A DNA stretch of 64,000 bases from Carallia brachiata (lineage: Eukaryota; Streptophyta; Magnoliopsida; Malpighiales; Rhizophoraceae), in assembly GCA_021464245.1 (NCBI GenBank), contig JADCRB010000031.1, forward strand, positions 3,075,651-3,139,650, read 5' to 3'. Below are positions 1 to 13,000 of this stretch, one piece after another; the first letter of the stretch is position 1, and each line of letters begins with the position of its first letter. Position numbers and translations under genes: made by a program. Below the pieces are notes generated by a model. The model did no database searches, was not told where the DNA came from, and saw only the letters and a program-made list of their open reading frames with translations.

Positions 1-2548
1 TACAGTCATTAAAAACATATACAATTATTTTTAAAAATTGTATTATTTAAAATTTTCATGAGAATTGAGTAAATTTTAGTTTATTTATAGTTCATTCATA
101 GATTTACTTTGTTACTTAAAAATATTTATATAAAAAAGAATTCACTTTATGTTAATTACATAACAATTATTTTCTTTCACCTTTTTTAAGGTTTCACTGC
201 AATAAAAAATTATTTTTATTTTAATTAATTTTTTGACAATTTAACAATGTTTATTGAAATTAGAACATTTTGTATTTTTCTTTATCTTTATTTTCTTTTA
301 TTGTATTTAGTATAGAAATAATTGAAAGTTGACTATATGAAAAATATACAAACTATAAATTTAATCAATTAGAAAAATTAAAGTTGAATAATTGATAATT
401 GATAATTGATATATTTAAACAAATAAGTTGTATAATTATATAATAATTTAAATATTTAGAGAATAATTAAAAAATAATTATTATTTGAAATAAAAGTAAA
501 TTAAATAAAAAATTAATTAAAATTTTGAGTCTGGTTAAGTCAATATTTGTTCGGGTTATAGTGAATTTTTAGTTATTCGAGTTTCGAGGTTTTCAAATTT
601 AGATCTTCTGAGTTTCAAATTACTCAGTTTCAGATAATTTAAGTTTCAAATTATTTCGCTTTCGAATTCTTTAAGTTATGAATCATTGAATTTTTTTTAA
701 TTAAAACAAATTAGATCGAGTTAAATTTCAGGTCAACTAAACTCCAATGAATCTGGTCGGATCATTTATTGCCACTTCTTGCTGGTGGCATGTTGCTTTT
801 GCTGATGTTGGGAGTGAGGATTCATAATCCTGAATCCAATAGGACTTTAGGATGTGATTTGTTTTGCTCTCTTTTTATATTTAAGTGTAGGAAATAAAGA
901 AAACAAAACAGAACAGCAAAAGCTAAAGCAAACAGATCCTGTTAATTACTAAAGTGTACGAAACAGCCCGTGCTTTTCTATGTCTGTCTGTTTTCAGAGA
1001 AATGCCATCCATCTATGATTTTTTTCCCCGCTAATTTTCATTGTTAAAACCAATAACCTTTTAGTTGAGCCTAATATAGAATTAAGGAAAAAATTGTTAT
1101 AGCCAAAAAAATTGTTATATTTTTTTATTTGAGAAAAAAAGATAGAAATGAGGGAAAGTTATTATAGAATATCGTGAACAATTTACTTTTATCATACGCT
1201 TAATTTGGAATGAGATTTTCATTACCGAGTTGGCAATCTAATCTAAGAAGGATGCCAAAAATGGTATCCAAAAATTTTAAGAGTGGTCGTGGAAATTCCA
1301 ATTTCTTCAGATCGTGTTCTTAGAGAATGTCCAAGTTTATGCCCACCCATGTTAATATTGTCACATAGGTTGGTCCTAAATCTGCAAATTATCCAAAGTT
1401 AAGTTCAGCGGAATATGGTTCTTGTCCCCATGATCAATTTTTTCTCATAGATGCCATGTGAAGGAGGGCAAGGCCATTGGGAATGTGCACAAGATTCTTC
1501 TCATTCCTAGCAGGCGGCAAGGTGACCCAAAAAAAAAAAACTCAAGTAAATAAATAAAGACTTAGTGGTGTGATGTGCTGATGTTATCGCATAATCTTGT
1601 TCCACTTTCTGTTGTACGTTAATAGAATGGCAGTCTTCAAGACATCCGGCAAGATGATGTAAAGTATAAGGTGACACATTAAAATTACATTACCTGTAAT
1701 AATTAAAAAAAAAAAAAAAAAGACAAGAAGCACCATTTGTGGGTCAAAGTGATAAGAAAACAACATTATGTAAAATATTATGAATTTAAATATTATCGAG
1801 TTAAGTAATAAGATTAAGTATATATGAATCTTATTAAGTTTCAAAAGATTTAACAATACCTGTAAGATACATGAGATTTGCTTTATTATAAATTTAGTGT
1901 ATGTAGTTCAATTCACTTAACAATGGTGTCTTATATAATACTTTTGATAAATTTATGCGTATCATCCCTGCTTATCTATGTTATTGACAAAAAATACAAA
2001 CATAAAAATAATAACAAAAGCGCAATTGAATGAAAGGACAAAGAGGTTGGTATACCATGAACTAAGTGGTTTGGCAGTTAATTGGTGGACTTCTTGTTTG
2101 CATGATTTGAGTTTGAGTCTTTTCGGCTCCATCAGCTCTAGTTTATTGAGATTAAATGTTGAGGATATTTTATTAAATTTTAAATTTATTAATACTGAGA
2201 TGAATTATATGGGGGACCTATTTTAGGTCTATTAGTATTTCGATGATGAATTTAACCTTAAAAGAATAGTTGAGTAAATTTCTTAAAATAAGAATTACTT
2301 TAAATTCAATTTATAGATGTGATAAACGACACAGTTATAATTACATCATTTTTTTTGTGTTTGAAAAAAAAAAAAAAGACAAAGTGATTGGCATAATCCG
2401 CCGGTTATTAGCCCTTATCTCCAGCTGAGATACAGGAATTCCAAGTCGGTCTTCCCTTGCTCTCTTCCTTTCGCCTCTTCTTTCTTCATGTTTTACGGCC
2501 GAAGAAAATAAAAAGGAAACAAGGATACCTTAAGGACATTCAACCTGA

Positions 2549-2657
2549 GGGCCCAACACAACGCAAAGCTGGGCTGAGAAGCTTATCGGTAGGTAGTGGG
2601 TCACAAGATTGTTTTGGCCCAATTATCCTAGAGTGGGTTGGAATATGAGGAGGCCCA
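2549..2657. promoter_or_regulatory. Cluster of Site II-like GGCCCA/GGGCT motifs without a gene
   Basis: Four GGCCCA or GGGCT hexamers lie within about 110 bp (near 2550, 2571, 2616 and 2652). Site II elements (TGGGCY) are known TCP-factor binding sites in promoters of plant housekeeping genes. No gene start follows within several kb, so this is either an orphan or decayed promoter or chance clustering. Confidence 0.3.
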
Positions 2658-5498
2658 ATTTTTGTCGAAATACAGGCATATTGTTTAACACGGTTGATAT
2701 TTAGACCTTTATTCTAGTAATCTCGAGAATAAGAGTGTAAAATATTTTCTTTTTCTTTTGACCATTAGAAGGAAAAAGGAGGATTCTTGATTACAAGATT
2801 TTTGCTAGAATAAGTCTCGAACAACGATTATTTTCTCTTACAAGATCAAAGTCTTACTCCAACTCTGTATGTGAGTTTGTAATAAGAATTTTTTTTTTTC
2901 AGCAAATCCCAAGCCTTAAATGAAGGTTTAGCAGTTCAAAAAAATTTGAGGGAGAGAAAAGTGATGAGAGATAATTTTGCATCTACCACTTCCACCCAAT
3001 TAGTCATCCTGCATTATGGTTCTGTAAATCTCAAAGTAAGGCAGACTTAACCTATTATGTCGCTATGCTATTGTTTATTCTTTTCATTGTAGGTTCCAGA
3101 AATAAACGATCTACCACTTGTTTTTACGCCATTGAGCTACTGTTATACTGTTGTTTAATATTTAATAACGAGTTCTATATATGTGGCCACGCTCACGCAT
3201 GCCCTTGCCGAAATAAACTATCCGAGTATTGTGTTCTAGACTAAACTTTTCTTTTTTGTTGGTCGTTAAACATCTTGTAATATTGAGAATGTATGCACAC
3301 CTCTACTACATAACCACTATGTCTGTAATCAAAGATAAGTCATCCCGTTATAATTAAAGGATTTTAAAGAAATTAATCAACCATTAGGCTTAGTCCCGGT
3401 TTGAACTCGAATTACCACTAGGTGAACAAACTACATGACTACTCAGTTTAAGCATAACATTGTTATACCAATCAGTGTCTAACCTTTTTTTTTTGTTTTT
3501 CGTCTTAGTGGAGATGGTCTACTATTATGAGAAAAGGAACTGGTGATAAGGAGAACTGAGGATCGATCTCTCAGTTAAAAATCTTAACTGTTAACTATTT
3601 TATTTAAAGTGAGTCTAGAGTTCGTAAATAGTTTCTAACCTATAGAAGTTTAAAAGGGCGATAAAGGATTGTTTGCTCAATGTAGCTTACTAGCTTCATA
3701 CAAAAAGGAAGGCAAATGTGCTTGTGAATTAGGAAATTTCGTACACAAAACATCGATGAAAAAATCCAAGACCAGACTGTGGCCCAGAAATGAGGCCACC
3801 CACTTTTGCTTATCCTTATCATTTTTCTTCTTTTTTATTTTTATTGTTTATTGTTTATTTTTTTGTATTTTTCAAGAAAATGGCAATGGTCCAGTTTATA
3901 ATGAGTGGCACATAGTTTGGAGTGTATTGCTGGCATGAAATTTCTCCTCGCGATGACTTTCCATTGGTCATTTGCATATTGCAAGAGAATATATCCCCAA
4001 CAAGACAAGAATTAGGATCTCAGGTAGTTGGTCAATTTGTCTACAATCTGACATTCACAAAAGGTCTCAAAGACTTTTAATTTACAATTTACATTACTCA
4101 TCGTACAAAATCCATATAATTGGCCATGAATCTGATAACTATAAAGAATTACTACCACTTGAAAAAGAAAACCCATGTCAGCGTACTTGACGCTAACTTT
4201 CATCGATTTTCTGTGTCGATAATGTTTACCGAGGTGGGTTTTCCTTCAACCTTTGTCGCTGCGTTAGACAATCATGTAGGAACAAAGTTAGGATTTTCAA
4301 TTTTTTTCAACCCAAAAAAAAACGCAAAAACTTGCAAGAACATGCTAAAAAAAGTACGCATGTTAGTCGACACCATGATTGTGGCATGAAGTTCATAGTT
4401 CAGAGAATGTGGGATGTTGGGAAAGAGGAAAGTACAATGTGTTTTTATTTATTATTATAAAATGAAAGCAATGTGTTTTACTCATTGCTTGAGCCTGGAA
4501 GCATTTTCTTTTCTTCTTTTTTTTTTTTTTTTTTGAGTCACTTTTCTTATGTTTTTGTTCAGCAATAAGATCCAACTTTAAACTTAAAATTAAAAAATTT
4601 AGATACCTCTACCACTATACTTTATAGTTTGTGGGACATTTTCATGTAAGAAGCGTGTGCCATGTGTTAGTGCGTGAGTGCAAAAAAGTATGAAATGCGT
4701 CATAATTGTTCATGTAAGCCATTGAGAACGTAGTTCTAAATCTTTTAAAAGAAAAGAGAGAGAATTGAATAAATTAATATCGCCCATGATTTATAAATAA
4801 AAAATTAAATTACGAAATAAATCAATATTTTACGTATAAAATTTTATTAGTTGAAAATTATCGTACGTTGTATTATTTCTTTTATCTATAGAAATTAGAT
4901 ATTGATTCCTAAACTTGAATTAAGTATTTTTTAATTAGGTGATTATATCCCTAGAATTTGTGGCTAACGTCAATTGGTCGTGTCATATTTATTTTTGAAA
5001 TTTCATTCATAATATAGGTTTGAATAGTTTTTTTTTTTTTTTGAAGATTTCTTATATACTTAGATCAATTGATTAGGGATAAAAATAGTTGAAAGGTCAA
5101 GTGTTCGAATCTCTAATTTCTTTTTTATTAATATATTATTAATATCATTTAAATTATAAGTGCGTTGGCAGGTTTCAATCCGATTTGATTACTTATAAAT
5201 ATTTCGATGTGTATATTGAATTTGCTGGACGGGGCTCACGTGATAAGCCGGCCTCTACGGTTAAGGGACCACTTCGTGCCCTATAAAAGAACACTTATTG
5301 TTTCTAGTTACTGTTGGTGCGCCAACTTTGGAAAAGCAAACAATTAACAAAGGTCAACAACAGACTTTGGAGCTTATGAACAGATGAATTATAAGGTTCC
5401 AAGCTTACCTGACATAGCGGCGACATTAATTAATATGAGTAATTGACGGTGACTTAGGGTTCATACTTCATAGTTCAGATAAAAGCATATTCATTGAC

Positions 5499-5638
5499 CT
5501 ATAAATAGTCCAATGCTCACCACAAACGAGTAAATATTAAACTAATCTATATATTTCTCATCTGTTAATTTCATCTCGACTCTCTTGATCGACATGAGTA
5601 TTGGAATGGTAATGCTGAAGACTCCTCCCAGCCTTTAG
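5499..5638 (+). promoter_or_regulatory. TATA box with a 14-codon ORF; possible truncated gene start
   Basis: A good TATA box (ctataaatag, 5499-5508) is followed 86 bp later by ATG at 5594 and a 14-codon frame ending in TAG at 5636-5638. Upstream lie a CACGTG G-box near 5237 and a second TATA-like ctataaaaga near 5281. The arrangement looks like a plant core promoter and leader whose coding region has been lost or is very short. No homology is recognised. Confidence 0.3.
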
Positions 5639-6236
5639 TGGCATTTTTTTTTAATGGATGACAAGTCCAACATTGAGCCTAACAACGACCTTAGTGATCC
5701 CTCATCGTAAGGATATAGATAGAAGTACAACTATAAATCAAAACCCATCTACAGACTATTGGGTCATATTTGATTTATTAAATAAAATTTTAGACATCGC
5801 AATTAGCAATTTTAACAATTAAGCACTATTATGAATTGCCGTTTTAATCTTATTTGCTTCATTTACAAAAAAATCTAAAAAAAAAAGCTAAGAGGCAAAC
5901 TTTTTTGTATACAATCCTCATCAAATGTAAAATATTGAAAAAAAAATACTATCTAACAATAGTTAGATAGCAACAAAATAACATAAATTACTAGATGATT
6001 GAATTTAAAAAAAATTATATAAATTTTTAAATATTATTAAATAAATTACGTAACTATTTTATTACTATTTAATATTACTCTGAATAGTAAAGTTCATATT
6101 ATAATGTGCTAGATTTTGGATAAAAATCAAAAGGACATAATGAGATCACATGCGATAGTTTCGATTGGTCACATTTTGATGTGGGTTACGGTCTATTGAT
6201 TTCGTTGGGCTTGTACAACCTACATTTTTGTAAAAT

Positions 6237-6250
6237 TTTCGCGCGCCAAA
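6237..6250. promoter_or_regulatory. Two overlapping E2F consensus sites in opposite orientation
   Basis: TTTCGCGC on the + strand (6237-6244) and TTTGGCGC on the - strand (6250-6243) both fit the E2F consensus WTTSSCSS and overlap in a near-palindrome. The surrounding DNA is AT-rich, so the GC-rich core stands out. The nearest recognised gene start is 3.7 kb downstream. Confidence 0.35.
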
Positions 6251-9200
6251 ACTGCGAAGTCCTTACTATGTCTACATCAGCCTGAATGATACGTTTAACC
6301 AACGGAAGGAATCAGATCACATGGACATCTTTGGACCAAATATGATTATGACCACATAGTCCTGAAATAACCTGCGTTTCATTTGCGAAATTTACAAGGC
6401 TGTCATTTCGAGGGTTATAAATGTGATAGCCGAAAAATACAGCCTAAAAACATAAAAAAAAAATGTACAATAGGAAAATAGTATCATTTTTTTTTACTCG
6501 TTTATTTAGATTGAGAGATTTTAATAAAAATATGAAAAAATAATAAAAAATAAAATTTTATATTTAGATTGTATGAGAAAATTATAAGAAAAAAATGTAT
6601 GAATAAAATTAAAAAAACCCTTTTTAAATAAATGAATAGTGAGTTAAAATTAAAAAAAGTACGATCAAAGTTATTTTAATAATTGTACTTCCGTATGAGT
6701 GTGTTTTTCCTTTTTTATAATTAGCTTTAATGCTTTTTCTGACATTTCTTTTTTATAAGGGTTAAATAAATTTAATTGTTTATAGTTTAATTGTTTTACA
6801 TTTTATCTCTCTTTGATTTCAATTTAGATAATAAACTTTTTTATACTTTTCAATTTTAACAATTAACCTCATTGATAATAATTTGTTAAATCGATTAATA
6901 GAAATTGACCACAATTACGTTATTTTATAATTACAAAAATTTCATTATATTTTATGTATAAGTTAATTATAAATATTGTTTCAAATATCTCTTTATTAAT
7001 ATGTGTAATACACTGAAAGTAACAAAAACTGTAAAATAAATAATGTGAAATACAATTAAAATACATATCAAAATTTAATTTAAAAATATTTGACATATTT
7101 TTTGGTTAAGAAAAAATTTCAATTACAAAATAATATAATTTTTATTAATTTTTATTAATTAATTTAACAAAATTACTGTCAGAGAAATTAGTACAATTAA
7201 ATTTATTGCCTAAATTAAAATTACAAAAATAAAATATAAAACAATCAAACTACCGGAGGGTTAAATACATTTAACCCTTTTTATAATATTTTTCTTTTCT
7301 AACTCGATTATCTTGCAATTCAAATAATAAATTTTGCATTGGTTTCTTCAATTTTCTTTCATTTTCTTTTTTAATGGTAAATCCAAACAGAGGGTGTAAG
7401 TCCAAGAAAGGGGGATTTAGAGAAAATGGCGATCAAACCCCCGCCCCTTGCCTAAAACTAGGCTAGATGTATAATTGTGGTAGGCAGCTAATTAGCATTA
7501 AATGCTTTAACATGTTAGTCTTGATGGCTAGTTCTAACTTGTATTAAAGTGAGTAAAAGCACTTTTAGACTTAATCCAATTAAAAGTTATTTGATTATAC
7601 TTTTGAAAATTGAGTGTCTACGACAGGTCACATTTGTTCTTTTTTTAGTTTACAAAGAGTTTTAATAAACGTTTGAAAAAAAAAATGATATTAGATGATA
7701 TTTAAACACCTCATTTACTGATTAAAAGACACTCTCTTTAATTAATTGAGTAAATGTTCAACCTCACAATGCAAGTTTGTTCAAAACTAAAGTTTTGCCA
7801 AAGCAAAAAACAAGTGCGTTACAATCCAGCATTTATCTGCTACACGACGTCAATGCTGCACAAACTTTGTGCCAAACACGACACTAGGCAGAGTTTCGGG
7901 AGCTGATTTACGATTTGCTACCGAGCTCTAAAACATACAGGGCTTTAAATGCTACAAAGTATCGTGGAATTTCGTGGCAATTATTTCTTCCTAAGTCACG
8001 GGAATCTCATGCCTACTTTTTAATGTTGAACGCAGTCTCTTTTTTTTTTTTTTTTTTTTTATATATATATTTTAAAATTATGGCATTAAGAATCTGATTT
8101 GTATATATTCTAAAAGACGATTTTCAATGCCACTCAATTTTCTTTCTGTTTTTTTAAGGTATCTTTAAACCCATCATTGCATGGCACATTTAATAACTAT
8201 GCGCTACTATGAAAAAACGAAAAAACGACACTATAATCCAATGCGGAATGAAAATTGGTTTAAACTAAAATTAAATATATTTATTAGATTTATTGTGATC
8301 AATTATTGCAGATACTGAACGTTTAGACATGCACATTATTAAGATCATAAAATTCTTAGCGTGGTGTCATATTCATCATTCATTTCAAATCTATATTTTC
8401 AAGATGATATCACTTGCTACAATAACCAATAAAACTTTTTCATTGATTGTGTAAAGACTAAAGAATTAAGCTCTATCCCCTATTGAACTCATGTTTTGTT
8501 TTTATTTTTTGGTAAATATTGAACTTATGTGTAATTAGTTAATAAAAGAAGTTCGGTTCTATGTGCAGATCGATCAAAATATTTGTTTCTTTTGATCATC
8601 TAATTTTTTATTATAGATAGAATGGCCGAAAAGTGTCAAGAATTCTTGAGGTATTGCAAAGGGAGATCCTTTCTTTTAACCTCATATTACTATAAAATAA
8701 TTATATGTCTGTAATTAGTAACCGCTGGTCTCTCCTTGGGTTTGAGCCGTTTCCATCACCACTATTAATGGTGTTTAATCCAAACAATTATCTGATTATA
8801 TATGTTGCTCGATTTCGTAACTCCAGCACATCTTCCCTTTTAATTAATGAATTTGACCAATTGTTACGCCGTAATGCAAAAGGCAGGATTGACTAGTCAA
8901 AAGGATCCTGTTAATTTGTGGAATCCATACCTAGTTGGTTTTAGTTTTGGTTTTTTTTTTTTTTTTGACATAAGTTAGTTTTAGTTAATAAAATGCATAT
9001 ATAGAAACAAAATAGGATTGCATGGGTCAATTTTCAAAATACCAAAAAAAAAAAAAGAAAATGTCTCTCACGAATTCTTTTTTTTTCTTTTAAGCAAAGA
9101 CACTCTAACTTCAACAAAGTGTTGGACTTTAATCTTAAAAAGAGATTATGAATTTTACAAAAATTAAAAAATTATTTTTATTAGAAAAAAGTTCTGTTGG

Positions 9201-10001
9201 CAGAAGATATGGTCAAAGATCACTTGAATTGGATTACAAATTTTTTTGAAAAAATAAAGTTTAAGATAACACTAATTATATTTAAAAAAATTAAAAAACC
9301 AAAAAAATCTCTAAATGAATTCTAACTAATTTCTCTACCCACTAACCATAATTCATTTTTTTTAAGAATGAAGATAAAAATTACGAAAATTTTTCTATGT
9401 AACAATTAAGTTGTTAAATTTTTTAATAACACTAAATCTATTTACAATTTAATTTTACGATACAAAAGTAAGATTATTAAAAAATTTTTGCTACATGAAC
9501 AAGAAATTCAGTTCGTAAAGAATAGAAAAATATCTTTAACAATATATCACCATTTATTTTTTTTTAATACCGTTAAGACCTCTTTTATTAAAGTAAAGAC
9601 ACGCACATCAACTTTCTCCAAAAAAAAAAAAAAAAAAAAGAGGCACATCCACATCAACAAATGGCAAAGATAAAATAGTGACAGCTGTTGTAGCTGTTGT
9701 TGTATGTGTATGTGGGGGCTGTTTGTGGGTGTGGAGGAGGGTCATTTGACGTTTACCTCTACGAGAAAATCCACTCACTCACTCTCCCGCCTTTCCACTC
9801 CTGCTTGAATCTCATCTTCTCTATTCTCTATACCTTTTCTTTTTAATGGAGACAAGGAAAGAGAGGGAGAAGTTTTTACTTAGTTATACAGTGACAACGA
9901 GTGAAGGGATGGGGAACGAGAGAATTAAGCAGTAGGAAGGAAAACAGATTGAAAGATTGAAACTTTATAACTATGTGGAGCAGGTTCCCCTGGCCATGCC
10001 C

Positions 10002-13000
10002 ATGGACACCCCTGAGAAGTCCCAGATCGCCGCTCCCCTTTCTAAATTCGAGGTTATGTTTTTTTTTTTTTTTTTATTTGGTTTTGATTCTCTTCTCCTG
10101 ATCCTTATGACTTTTATGGCCCATTTGTTTGGTCTTCTGTGATGGCGAAAGTGATGAATTTTGAGGTTTGACTTGGTTTTTTAGTTGTTTGGTTTGATGC
10201 ATGTGAGTGGGATGTCCTTCCTGGGTTTTGTTGGGATCAGGATTTTACTTTTGGAAGTTAATGTTTTGCTCTATGGTTGCCTGCAAAATTTGCTCTTTCT
10301 TCATGCGGATTTCAGTCCAATGTAGTGTAGATCTCTTAACAAAGTTCTTCTTTTTTTGTTGCTTTTTTCACAATCTGGCTTCCCTTTTCTTTTTTTTTTT
10401 TTTTTTGTCTCACAATTTCAGAATTTCGGGTTTTTCATTAGATTTGTGAACTTCATTGCTGGCATCAGGGAGTTTACTTGTAATTTTATTTTTCAACAAA
10501 ATTCATTCAATCTTCTTATGGTTGTTCTTTATAAAAAAATGTTCCGGGAATGCTTTGTATTTTAGTACAATTCGATTCCATGGTAGGGTTCCAATTCAAC
10601 ACTGAAAATCATGCTTTTATTTATTTAGTTTTGAATTGCTTTTTCTTTTTCTTGTTCCTCTTAATTATCCTGTTTCATTTTTGAGGGGCTAGTGAACTTT
10701 TGCTGATAGCCTCGTTACTCCATGCTTAGTCTTTTAATTTGTGTTTCTACCCTTTGCTTTATGTTCCACGCTTTTTCATCAACTAGGTAGCAATTTTGTA
10801 AATCTTTCTGGATTTCATCAAATTTATTTAGCATTAAGCATGTTACCATGTTTCTTAGCTGTTGTTGCTATAAATTTGCTTCGGATCATAAGGTTTGTTT
10901 CAGGAAGTTGAGGGCGTGTAAAGATTTTTATAATGTCATTCAATTTCATTGATACTGGATTTGATCTGAGTATTTTGTTTTGATATTGTAAATCTTCCTC
11001 ATCTGGTGGCCTTCTTGTTTTGTGAATTGAGTGGAATTTTTTATTTTGTTACTGGTTGCAGGATTCCCCTGTCTTTAATTACATCAATAGTCTTTCTCCT
11101 ATCAAGCCAGTGAAGTCCATACATATCACGCATACATTTCATTCTCCTAGTTTTGCATCCCTTCCATCCGTTTTCACTTCACCACATGTCAGCTCTCATA
11201 AGGAATCTAGGTTCCTCATAAGGTATTTGGACTAGTTTTCCTACTAATTTACCTATATTACAAACTACATGTGTTACTTAAATTTTCACTGCATTTAGTG
11301 TATTGCTATTTTAAGGCACAACAATTCAGATCCATCACGACCCACCTCCTTTTTGAGAATGGAAATGAAGCCAGTAGCAATGAAGGGGTTGTCATGTATG
11401 GATCTCCATTGTTTGATAACTCCACAGAGCTGCAGGAAAGCTTTGATCCAGGGGTGTCCATTGGAGAAGCTTCCGTCGAACCTACTAATGAAGACATGAG
11501 ATTTGCAATTGAGCTGCCACAGACTTTGAAATATGACTCTGGTAGCCCTGATTGTGACCCAACACCAACACCACATTGTGGCAATCAGTCGGATTGTGAG
11601 GCCTCTGAAAAAACTTTACCTGAACGGGAATTGCCTTTGCAGGGAATGCACCAGACTGAACAGAAAAAAGAAGCTACAGAATGTGACTGGGAGAGTTTGA
11701 TATCCAATGCTGCTGACCTTTTAATTTTTAACTCTCCAATAGAAACTGAGGCTTTTAAGGGGCTTATTCAAAAGTCCCTGGACCATGGTTCAGGATTGTT
11801 TCCTTCTCTTGATGAGGGCTATAAAATGCAAACTGTTCATCCCATTTGTTCTGCCAAAGCTCCTGAGATGGAAGGTGCTTCCACCCAGCCTAGAGAAAAT
11901 ATTGATCCAAACCTGACACACTGTACTGAATTTGGTGAGAAAGTTGATAATGAGGCGCAGCTGCCATTCCCTTGTAAGGTAAGTATGCAATTGGTTCTTC
12001 TTTGGTTTCTGTCAAATTGCCTCAGTTGCTAGCCTCTGTAATTCATGAAGTGGCCTTATTTTAGGTTATTCGTCAAACAAATTGTTTTGAAGCTTTTAAC
12101 TTTGTGAAGAAAACATGGGTTTGATGTGATGTGGGTGTCAAATTGATATTTTCCTGAAGAAGGAATAAATAAAATTACACATTATTGAAAGAGAGCATGA
12201 CAACAAATTTGTCCTTGTAACCATTAGGACAGCCAGGCAAAGATGAGCTAGTTGTTCGCAGAGTATGTTGGAAGCAAACTCAAACTGCTTTGTCCATTTT
12301 GTTGCAGGTTTTTTCCAACTTGCAACGTGGCATGCGAAGGCGCTGTCTTGATTTTGAGAAGATAGGAGCTCGTAAGAAGAACCTATATGATGGCTCAGGC
12401 TCCACAAATTCCATAGTAAGGCAAATTGACAAGAAGAATGCCTCTAAAGAGAAGCAATTGGCACCCAATAATCCTGGAGGTGACTCTTCGAGGCACATTT
12501 TACCAGCAATTGGTTTGCACTTGAATGCTCTGGCATTAACTTCCAAGGAGAGCAAAAATATGAAGTGTGAAACTTCAACCGCTGGAATAAGTTTGCCTTG
12601 CTCTGGTGCCTCCTTTTGCCCTCCAGTCACTGATAAAAAACTTGGCGAAGGGTTTGCTCCAGAATCTGCTGAAAAGGACACAGATTCCACTGAAAATGCT
12701 GCTCTGCTTGCCCTGGATGTTCCTGTGGAATTTTCTCACTTAGATAACGAAAAGTTAAATCCAAGCAGCCCCAAAAAGAAGAGGTATTTGCTTGACAATG
12801 TAGTTTGGGCCAATTTTATTGGAAAATGCCATAGGCGTAGCTGTATTTACTTTTTAATTATTGTCTGCGCTACCTTCTCTCCCTCTCTCTTTGCAAGCTT
12901 CGTTGATGTATGGTTTTGCCATGTCAATTCCAGGCGTAGATTAGAAGGAGAAACTGAGGCTTGCAAGCGCTGTAACTGCAAGAAATCAAAGTGCTTGAAA

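Larger units (their letters stand above)
1..9760. other. AT-rich intergenic region, no supported gene
   Basis: About 9.8 kb of strongly AT-rich DNA with many homopolymer A/T runs (for example around 1690, 4520, 8041 and 9620) and no open frame that resembles a known protein. It contains promoter-like fragments listed separately: a GGCCCA/GGGCT cluster near 2.55-2.66 kb, a TATA-containing stretch at 5.2-5.64 kb and an E2F-like double site at 6.24 kb. The segment near 5.99-6.11 kb resembles AT-rich repeats elsewhere in the window. No LTR, gag/pol or transposase frame was seen. Confidence 0.7.

Noticed and set aside
5055..5130. tRNA-like box A/box B pattern suggesting a SINE
   Set aside because: gtgttcgaatctc is close to box B but box A is poor and no tRNA fold or element ends could be drawn.
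9783..9796. E2F-like tcccgcc in the CXC gene promoter
   Set aside because: It lacks the TT required by the consensus; pyrimidine-rich leader sequence explains it.
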